In this document: positions 56,047 through 64,000 of the stretch, piece after piece | Layout of the letters: each line of letters begins with the position of its first letter | Position numbering within the stretch: position 1 is the first letter of the stretch | DNA from: Ancistrus triradiatus | Taxonomy: Eukaryota > Chordata > Actinopteri > Siluriformes > Loricariidae | Assembly: GCA_025084515.1 (NCBI GenBank) | Contig: JAJAGP010000775.1 | Span: forward strand, 233,444 to 297,443 | Direction: 5' to 3' | Length of the DNA stretch: 64,000 nucleotides | Notes under the pieces: model-generated | What the model was told of the DNA's origin: nothing | Databases searched by the model: none | What the model saw: the letters and a program-made list of their open reading frames with translations, nothing else | Translations under genes and position numbers: made by a program

Positions 56047-57066
56047 TATGAGTCAAGTCAAGTCAAGTCAGATTTATTTATATAGCGCTTTTTACAATGG
56101 AGCATTGTCTCAAAGCAACAGGTTTTTTACAGGCGGGTTTAGATTATCTCCTAATACTAACTACGTCAATCTCAAATTGAGCAAGCCTAGGGCGACAGTG
56201 GCAAGGAAAAACTCCCTAGTTCTAGGAAGAAACCTTGGGAGGACCAAGACTCAAAAAGGGACCCAACCTCCTTGGGCGGCGTAGATGATAAATCTAAGAG
56301 CGAACTAAAGTCATGGAGTCAAAGTTTGAATAGAATGTGAAGTATTCACATCGACATTAAGTGGCCGGGGTATGATGATAAATCTAAGAGCGAAACTAAA
56401 GTCATGGAGTCATGGTCGAATAAAATGTGAATTATGCACAGTGTGGAGCTCCATCAGATGTACATCTGTGTGGTAGGGGCCGGAACTGTGCCGGAATACA
56501 GCTCGGAGAAAAAACAGAAAAATGCAATTAGTTTATTGATTAAGAGCACAGTGTTTAATAACAATCACTGATGCCATGTTCAATCACTGATGCCAAGTGT
56601 AGCATGAGACCCCCGGCAGCATTAGCTATAGCAGCATAGCTAGGAAAGCTAGAAAGAGGAGAACTGGTAGAAACACAGCCAAGAGGGATCACATGAGGAC
56701 ATTGGCAACCCCACGAGCGCAGAAGACAAGCAACCCAACGTCTCTGATCACCATAAGACTCTTTGACTATGAACCCCCAGCTCTGCCCTTATTCTAAGGC
56801 AAGGATGCATGAGTCAAGATCACGAGGACCGAAGCCTAGTTCAGCCAGACCGCCCACTCGACACTCCCGGCTAGCGGACAAGGCAGGCAGGCCAGACATG
56901 ACTCCAGACTCCGGCCCCAGCAACCCAAACCATGCAACCTGGTCTAAATCTAGTAAAAAGCCTGCGTAAATAGGTATGTCTTTAGCCTAGACTTAAAACT
57001 TTGGAGGGTGTCTGAATTTCGAACGATAGTGGGAAGTTTATTCCATAGTTGGGGGGCCATGTATGA
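56047..57066 (-). mobile_element. LINE 3' UTR fragment inside the Tc1 element
   Basis: The fragment starts with TCAAGTCAAGTCAAGTCAG and ends at GGGGGCCATGTATGAG. TATGAG occurs on both sides (56047-56052 and 57061-57066), serving as duplication or microhomology. The flanking Tc1 terminal repeat reads on once it is removed. Confidence 0.85.
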
Positions 57067-57189
57067 GAGACAAAATGAGAAAAACAAATCCAGGAAATCA
57101 CATTATAGGATTTTTAAAGCATTTAATGGTAAATTATGGTGGACAATAAGTATTTGTCTAATAAAAAAATTTCAACTCAATACTTTGTA

Positions 57190-58184
57190 ACATAACCTTT
57201 GTTGGCAATGACAGAGGTCAAATGTTTCCTGTAAGTCTTCACCAGGTTTGCACACACTGTAGCTGGTATTTTGGCCCATTCCTCCATGCAGATCTCCTCT
57301 AGAGCAGTGATGTTTTGGGGTTGTCGCTGGGCAACACGGACTTTCTACTCCCTCCACAAATTTTCTATGATGTTGAGGTCTGGAGACTGGCTAGGCCACT
57401 CCAGGACCTTGAAATGCTTTTTATGGAGCCGCTCTTTTGTTGCCCAAGCGGTGTGTTTGGGATCTTTGTCATGCTGGAAGACCCAGCCATGTTCCATCTT
57501 CAATGCTCTCACTGATGGAAGGAGATTTTGGCTTAAAATCTCACGATACATGGCCCCGTTCATTCTTACCTTAACACAGATCGGTCGTCCTGTCCCCTTG
57601 GCAGAAAAACAGCCCCATAGCATGATTTTTCCACCTCCATGCTTCACAGTAGGTATGGTGTTCTTGGTATGCAACTCAGCTTTCCTCTTCCTCCAGTTGA
57701 GTTTTTACCAAAAAGTTCTATTTTGCTTTCATCTGACCACATGATATTCTCCCAATCCTCTTCTGGATCATCCATGTGCTCTCTTGGAAACTTCAGATGG
57801 GCCTGGACTGGCTTAAGCAGGGGGACATGCCTGGCACTGCAGGATCTGAGTCCCTCTCAGTGTAGCGTGTTATTGTTGGTAGCCTTTGTTACTTTGGTCC
57901 CAGCTCTCTGCAGGTCATTCATCAGGTCCCTCCATGTAGTTCTGGGATTTTTTGCTCACCATTCTCATGATCATATTGACCCCACAGGATGAGATCTTGC
58001 ATGGTGCCCCAGATTGAGGGAGATTATCAATGGCCTTGTATGTCTTCCATTTTCTTACAATTGCTCCCACAGTTGATTTATTCACACCAACCTGCTTGCC
58101 AATTGTAGATTCACTCTTCCCAGCCTGGTGCAGGTTTACGATATTCTTCCTGGTGTCCTTCGACAGTTGTTTGGTCTTTTCCAT
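57190..58184 (-). pseudogene. Tc1 transposase, nearly full length but frameshifted
   Basis: The frame 58184-57915 gives MEKTKQLSKDTRKNIVNLHQ and an HTH (STIGKQVGVNKSTVGAIV). The frame 57674-57345 gives TIPTVKHGGGKIMLWGCFSA, the second Asp in FQHDKDPKHTAWATKE and the Glu in SPDLNIIENLWRE. The C-terminus continues past 57345 in another frame (MEEWAKIPATVCANLVKTYR). Stops between 57914 and 57675 interrupt the segment containing the first Asp. Spacing fits the common DD34E type. Among the Tc1 copies here this is the most complete, but it is not functional as it stands. Confidence 0.85.
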
Positions 58185-58807
58185 GGTTGAGTTTGGAGTC
58201 TGACTGTTTGAGGCTGTGGACAGGTGTCTTTTATACAGATAAGTTCAAACAGGTGCCATTAATACAGGTAACGAGTGGAGAACAGAAGAGCTTCTTAAGT
58301 TACAGGTCTGTGAGAGCCATAAATCTTGCTTGTTTGTGGGTGACCAAATACTTATTTTACACCATGATTTACAATGAAATTCTTTAAAAAAATCCTACAA
58401 TTTGATTTCCTGGATTTGTTTTACTCATTTTGTCTCTCATAGTTGAAGTGTACCTATGGTGAAATTACAGACGTCTCTCATCTTTTTACATAGGAGAACT
58501 TGCACAATCAGTGGCTGACTAAATACTTTGTTGCCCCATTATATTAGCATTGGTAGGACTAGACTAAAAAAACATCAGCTCAGGAGAGTAATGTGTAGTA
58601 TTGATTGCTTTATGGATTCTTGGAAAAACAAGGAGTAAAGGAGGAAGTTTTGGAAAGCTCCGAAGTCTCTTCTCTTTTAGAATAGACTAGGTGGTTTGGT
58701 AAACATTATGCAAGTAGCAGTGAGCAAACAGATATGTTGGAGGAGCCTCAGCGTCCTGATGTTAGCTGTGCAAACCAAGCGCTGTGCAAACAGCTTCAAA
58801 GAACATA

Positions 58808-59043
58808 CAGTGGTGCTTGAAAGTTTGTGAACACTTTGAAACTTTTCTATATTTCTGCTAAAATATGACCTAAATCATCATCATCAGATTTTCACATAAG
58901 TAATAAAAGTAGATAAAGAGAACCAAGTTAAACATGTGAGACAAACAAATTATACTGGGTCATTAATGTATTGAGGAAAATGATCCAATATAACATATTA
59001 ATGCGTGGCAAAAGTATGTGAAACTTTGCGTTCAGTACCTGGT
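58808..59043 (+). mobile_element. Left end of a Tc1 element (GTGAACCC family)
   Basis: CAGTGGTGCTTGAAAGTTTG after a TA. The terminal region continues to CAGTACCTGGTG and is then cut by the LINE at 59044. Confidence 0.85.
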
Positions 59044-60766
59044 GTCAAGTCATGTCAGATTTATTTATATAGTGCTTTTTACAATGGAGCATTGTCTCAA
59101 AGCAACTTTTAGATTATCTTCAAATATCTACAGCCAATCCCAAATTGAGCAAGCCTAGGGCGACAGTGGCAATGAAAAACTCCCTAAGCGTTATGAGGAA
59201 GAAACCTTGGCAGGACCAAGACTCAAGAAGGGACCCATCCTCCTTGGGTGGCATAGATGATAAATGTAAGAATGAAACAAAATTTATCTAAACAAATAAG
59301 TCTTATAGCGATATCATTTATGTATTTAATTAATAGTGATTCAAATTTATTTGCACATAATTCCGATGTGCAAATAGAATGTAAAATATGCACATCGGAA
59401 TTATGTAGTCTGATAAACAGAGACACTCTAGGATCTTCACTCTAAGCAGGAAGGTCCTTTCCGGAACTTCGTCCCCAGCCAACCAGAGGAAGGAGGGAGT
59501 TACTGCCTTCTGGTGTAGCTCAGGTTTGTTGGGTCTGGTGGTGAAGTGGATGAACATCATGTGTGATGAAGATCATGACTGGTGCTGGTACAGGAACACA
59601 GCTTTGAGAGAAAACAGAAAATGTAATTAGTTATTGATTAAGAGCACAGTGTCTATTAACAATCACTGATGACACGTGTACCATGAGACCCCGGCAGCAT
59701 TAGCTATAGCAGCATAGCTATAAAAAGGAGAACTGGAAGGTAATACAGCCAAGAGGGATCACATCAGACATCGGCAATCCCACGGGAGGCAGAAGACAGC
59801 AACCCAACATCTCTGATCACCACACGGCTCTTTGACTATGAACCCCCAGCTCTGCCCTTAGTCTAAGACAAGGATGAACAATTCAAGATCAACAGGACCG
59901 AAGCGCAGCTCAGCCAGACTGCCCACCAGACACTCCCGGATAAAGGACCAGGCATGACAAGGCAGGCAGGCAGACCCGACATGACTCCAGACTCCTGCCC
60001 CAGTAACCCGAGCCATGCATCTCAGTCTAAATGTAGTCGAAAGCCTGTGTAAATAAGTATGTCTTTAGCCTGGACTTAAAAATTTGGAGAGTGTCTGAAT
60101 CTCAAACTAAAGTGGGAAGTTCCAATTCCATAGTTGGGGGGCCATGTATGAGAAAGCCTTTTCCCCTGCTGTGACTTTTTTAATTCTAGGAATGCAAACG
60201 AAGTAGATGAGCTAGATTTTAAGACTCTAGTTCACTCAGATAATGTGGGGCCAGACCATGTAGAGCTTTATATGTTACAAGAAATATTTCTAAGTTTAGC
60301 AATATTATGTAATTGAAAGAAAGCAATTGAGTGATGTTGTTAATGTGCGCATCAAAGGAGTGGTCTGAATCAAACATGACACCTACATTTTTAACAGATG
60401 GACTGGGCAGTACTGAACAACCATCTAGATTTAGGAGAGATGTAGCCCCACAGCCTTGGGTCCCACTAATAAAACCTCGGTTTTATCTGAGTTAAGTAAA
60501 AGTAAATTAAAGGACATTCAGTCTATTATTTCCTTTACACAATACTCAATTTTGTTGAATGTAAGGCTGTCATTTGGATTGGCTGATATGTGCAGCTGTG
60601 TATCATCTGCATAGCAGTGGAAAATAATGCCATGTTACGAATAATAGAGCCTAGTGTCAGCATGTACAGAGAGAATAAAAGTAGACCAAGCACTGACCCC
60701 TGAGGCACACCATACATCAGTTTTGAGAGCTTAGAGTGTAGGTTATTTACATGAACAAACTGGTAC
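59044..60766 (-). mobile_element. LINE, minus strand, 3' UTR to RT (continues at 63635)
   Basis: The copy begins with TCAAGTCATGTCAGATTTAT and carries the 3' UTR and decayed C-terminus. The RT start is in the frame 60717-60535 (YGVPQGSVLGLLLFSLYML); a shift removes the YADD reading after that. The LTR block at 60767 interrupts it; it resumes at 63635. Confidence 0.85.
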
Positions 60767-61270
60767 TGTCAGGTTTCGAATTGCCCTCGTTTCATTTTTC
60801 TTTTGGTCTCGTTTTATTGCTTTCCGTTCCCGTCTTTCCACATGTGTTTGTTTATGTTTTGAGTGTGGTGTGCTTGTGTTGTGCTTCCCTTACAGATCCG
60901 TGCTTCATTGCTCTCCTTGTTAAGATCCATGCCCTGCCCCCGTTTTTTCTGTTATTTTATTTTGTTTTGGCGAGTTGTGGGGTCAGTTTCCCACAATTCG
61001 CCACCGGATCCAGTATGGCCGCGTCTGCACCTGAAGCGCGTTTATTTTCATTATCGGGACACTATTTAAGTTGTGTGGACTTCTCTGCTGGTTGCGAGAG
61101 CATTGCCTCATGTTTGGTTTATGGTGGTGGTGTTTTGTTCTCGTATCCGTTCGGTTTATTTCTGTTTTACCGCAAGTCGGATTCCGCGCTTGTGATCTTG
61201 GCCCCGTTACGTCTCTGTGGCTGTGCCCGCTGTTTGTGAGTTTCTTTCTTCTGGTTTATGCGATCAGTTT

Positions 61271-62520
61271 AGCTTTCTGTGGCTTCCCATAGCCTTTTGT
61301 AGCTTCCCATAGCTTTCTGTAGCTCTCCGTAGCTTTCTGTAGCTCTACGTAGCTTTCTGTAGCTTCACTTGGTTTCCTGTTGCTCTCTGTAGCTCTCTGT
61401 AGCTCTCTGTAGCTCTCTGTAGCTTTCTGTAGCTCTATGTAGCTTTCTGTAGCTCTCTGTAGCTTTCTGTAGCTTCACATAGCTCTCTGTAGCTTTCTGT
61501 AGCTCTCCGTAGCTTTCTGTAGCTCTCCGTAGCTTTCTGTAGCTTCCCATAGCTTTCTGTAGCTTCACTTAGTTTCCTGTTGCTCTCTGTAGCTCTCTGT
61601 AGCTTTCTGTAGCTCTACGTAGCTTTCTGTAGCTCTCCGTAGCTTTCTGTAGCTTCACATAGCTTTCTGTAGCTCTCTATAGCTTTCTGTAGCTCTCTAT
61701 AGCTTTCTGTAGCTCTCTATAGCTTTCTGTAGCTCTATGTAGCTTTCTGTAGCTCTACGTAGATTTTTGTAGCTTCACATAGCTCTCTGTAGCTCTCTGT
61801 AGCTCTTTGTAGCTTTCTGTAGTTCTCTGTACTTTCTGTAGCTCTCTGTAGCTTTCTGTAGCTTTTCACATAGCTCTCTGTAGCTCTCCGTAGCTTTCTG
61901 TAGCTCTATGTAGGCTTTCTGTAGCTCTACGTAGATTTTTGTAGCTTCACATAGCTCTCTGTAGCTCTCTGTAGCTTTCTGTAGTTCTCTGTACTTTCTG
62001 TAGCTCTCTGTAGCTTTCTGTAGCTTCACATAGCTCTCTGTAGCTCTCCGTAGCTTTCTGTAGCTCTATGTAGCTTTCTGTAGCTCTACGTAGATTTTTG
62101 TAGCTTCACATAGCTCTCTGTAGCTCTCTGTAGCTTCACATAGCTTTCTGTAGCTCTCCGTAGCTTTCTGTAGCTCTCCGTAGCTTTCTGTAGCTCTCCG
62201 TAGCTTTCTGTAGCTCTTCGTAGCTTTCTGTAGCTCTTCGTAGCTTTTTGTAGCTTCACATAGCTTTCTGTAGCTCTCCGTAGCTTTTGTAGCTTCACAT
62301 AGCTTTCTGTAGCTTCCCATAGCTTTCTGTAGTTCTTCGTAGCTTTCTGTAGCTTCCCATAGCTTTCTGTAGCTCTTCCTAGCTTTCTGTAGCTTCCCAT
62401 AGCTTTCTGTAGCTCTCCGTAGCTCTTTGTAGCTCTCTGTAGCTTCCCTTAGCTCTCCGTAGCTCTCTGTAGCTTCCCATAGCCTTCTGTAGCTTTCCGC
62501 AGCTTCCCGTAGCTTCCCGT
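61271..62520. repeat. 1.25-kb minisatellite, 10-bp unit AGCTYTCYGT
   Basis: About 125 copies of AGCTTTCTGT, AGCTCTCCGT, AGCTTCACAT and similar 10-mers. Dimers of TTTCTGT and CTCCGT units dominate, and occasional 1-bp indels break the phase. The minus strand has no stop inside the unit, so several frames of 66-104 codons appear with the peptide ATESYRELQK; these are repeat artefacts unless shown to be expressed. Confidence 0.97.
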
Positions 62521-63079
62521 TGTTTCCCTACTGGTTATAAATTTCCGTTGTGTCCCTAGCCGGTTATTGCTTTTCCTGGTATTCTCTAGCTTATGATAGT
62601 TTTTTCCTCTTCCCGTCTGCGTGTTATCTGTTGTTTTTATAGTTGTCATCTATTGCTTTTGTTCTCCCCGTATTGCTCGTGATTGTCTTTTGCATTTTTG
62701 TCCATGATAATTTCCTTTGTTATATTATTTTCATTATTATTGTTTCTTGTTTATTGCTGTGGTAGCTATTGTGGTTATTTCCTTTAGTTTACGTGAGTGG
62801 TGTTATTTCCTTGGGTGCTCTCTTTATTATTCACTGTGGTCTTTGTGTTGTGTCACACTTCGTCATGGTACCCTTTGCCTATTTGTTGGACTTTATAATA
62901 AAATCCTGTTTTTGTTGTACTGAGTACCTGCATCTTTGTCTGCCCCTTAGTTCTCCCACATAACACTCCTCCCCACTCACCGTCCTCATCTGTTCCGGAT
63001 TTCCTCTCATCACCTCTCCTCCATAAACCTCCGGTCTCTGCAGCCACAGATCGCCAGATCGTCAGCTTATGTATACTGT

Positions 63080-63631
63080 TACCATGCCTCACTGCTAGCT
63101 TAGCTTAGCCTGTCCTCCTAGCCTAGCCTTTTAGCTTAGCCTCCTTGCCTTGCCTTGTCTTGTCTCGCTATTGTTTTCTTGTGCATTCGTATGTAGCCTG
63201 ACCTTAGCTTAGCGTCTCTAGTTTTGCTCTGCTCTTTGGGCTCTCATGCTGTTGTTTTCTTTGCCAATGCTTACGCCAAGTTTTGTCCACTTTCAGCCTC
63301 ACCTTTTCCAGTCCCTGGTTTCGCTGCTCTAGATATCTCTGCTATCTAGAACGTCCAAGCCCTGGGAAGCCAACCTTCATGCTGCCGCTGCACTCTAGGT
63401 TTTCCATTGCACTGTTTTGCAGTGCCTCGTGCCCGTTTCCTGGACTCTGTTGCTATCACCCTGAGTTGTACCACGTTTTGGTTTGGGCCTTGCCTCATTA
63501 CCTTATTTACAGGTCTAGTTTGTTATCTATCTTTATTCTATTTTTGTACCCACACTTGTTGTCAGTCTTTGGATCTGCATTTTGGGTTTCAGCCCAAATT
63601 ATTTGGTGGGATCTTAGATCCCACCCTAAGA
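63080..63631 (+). mobile_element. Gypsy LTR 3' half, same family as 50583-50965
   Basis: GCTTAGCTTAGCC, CTCATGCTGTT, CCTGGGAAGCCA, TTTCCTGGACTC and GGATCTTAGATCCCACC appear in the same order as on the minus strand of 50965-50583. Confidence 0.75.
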
Positions 63632-63634
63632 GGT

Positions 63635-64000
63635 CGGTCAGGTAGGATTTAAACCAGGAAAGTGCCAATCCCTTAATACCAACAGTATTTTCTAGTATGT
63701 TCAGTAAAACATCGTTATCCGTATTGTTAAATGGTGCACTTAAGCCTAACAGAACAAGGAAAGAAACACGTGCATTATCAAGATCAAGATTAGATCAAGA
63801 TTAAATCAAGATTAGAATCTTTTACCCCAATTACTAATACTGAACTATCCGCACTGATCAGCTCGTCTAAGTCATCAACATGTTTGTTAGATCCAATTCC
63901 TACACGTCTACTCAAACAAGTATTACCTAGTGTTATAGAGCTAGTGTTAGTTATTTTAAATTCATCCCTTACCTTAGGTTATGTGCCCAAATCCTTTAAG
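63635..64000 (-). mobile_element. LINE RT, minus strand, continuing off the window
   Basis: The complement encodes RT motifs (LSAPFNNTDNDVLL-type decay of the DLSAAFDTIDH box near 63725-63760, and LLDPIPTRLLKQVLPS near 63880-63930). Its order and orientation make it the continuation of 59044-60766 beyond the LTR block. A short AGATCAAGATTA duplication at 63779-63815 and a gap between the two RT motifs show further decay. Confidence 0.8.

Larger units (their letters stand above)
55946..58541 (-). mobile_element. Tc1-like transposon (GGGGCAAAAAAGTATTTAG family) with LINE insertion
   Basis: The left end CAGTGGGGCAAAAAAGTATT and right end AAATACTTTGTTGCCCCATT are inverted repeats, with TA at 55944-55945 and 58542-58543. 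It contains a nearly complete, decayed transposase on the minus strand and a LINE fragment at 56047-57066. Confidence 0.88.
60767..63631 (+). mobile_element. Composite LTR block with embedded minisatellite, inserted in the LINE
   Basis: The block begins TGTCAGGTTTCGAATTGCCC just after GGTAC and ends CCCACCCTAAGA. The LINE resumes with GGTCGGTCAGG, so GGTAC/GGT(C) may be a damaged target duplication. Inside are a second LTR-like start near 60919, TATTTAAG near 61065, the minisatellite, an LTR-like 3' part with AATAAAATCCTG (62897) ending ACATAACA (about 62965), and another LTR 3' half (63080-63631). It is probably two LTRs merged by nesting or recombination. Confidence 0.6.

Noticed and set aside
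60751..61239. 162-codon plus-strand frame
   Set aside because: Starts in antisense LINE sequence and continues into LTR sequence; composition is T-rich LTR, with no domain.
61365..62649. Several 60-100-codon minus-strand frames with the ATESYRELQK repeat
   Set aside because: Direct consequence of a stop-free 10-bp minisatellite unit; not called as genes.

Overview
The window looks like repeat-dense ray-finned fish nuclear DNA. The reasons are its LINE with an esterase-domain ORF1 and a TTGAC-repeat 3' tail, at least eight kinds of Tc1/mariner remains, Ty3/Gypsy and hAT pieces, long (GT)n/(TA)n arrays, and one fish-specific GIG2-type antiviral gene. A catfish-like teleost would fit, but I cannot prove the order from sequence alone. 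All family calls are by-eye recognition of protein motifs and terminal repeats; no database was searched.

Layout. 1-1281: minus-strand retroelement with an open frame (gag-like start followed by Ser/Val/Glu-rich repeats) that runs off the left edge. 1282-3750: Tc1/mariner DD37E element split by a retroposon-like insert that carries a small membrane-protein ORF. 3753-7862: LINE with ORF1, endonuclease and 3' UTR, missing its reverse transcriptase and split by a 946-bp solo LTR with perfect 5-bp target duplications. 8310-14135: large palindromic element interrupted by two head-to-head LINE copies. 14234-19510: LINE fragments invaded by two Tc1 families. 19.5-31.1 kb: AT-rich DNA with a compound microsatellite, LTR-like repeats, hairpins, a duplicated block (second copy at 45.9-47.5 kb), an internally deleted Tc1 element, a Gypsy integrase scrap and an older LINE copy.

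31.3-36.4 kb is the only convincing host gene: a GIG2-like C-terminal exon (35845-36283) with a poly(A) signal and a phase-compatible candidate upstream exon. The intron between them holds a hAT element with 8-bp target duplications that itself contains a MITE and nested Tc1 copies.

37.8-45 kb: two LINE copies sit inside a second, plus-strand copy of the gag/repeat retroelement. Its repeat ORF leads directly into a polypurine tract and LTR with no pol between, so it looks like a non-autonomous LTR element coding for a repetitive protein. 48.2-51 kb: minus-strand Gypsy element (gag, protease, RT), 3'-truncated. 51-64 kb: LINE tails, Tc1 remains, and a LINE on the minus strand split by an LTR block that contains a 1.25-kb minisatellite of 10-bp units.

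Most coding potential is decayed transposon sequence. The items most worth follow-up are the gag/repeat-protein retroelement, the small transmembrane ORF in a retroposon, the palindromic element and the GIG2-like locus with its flanking duplication.
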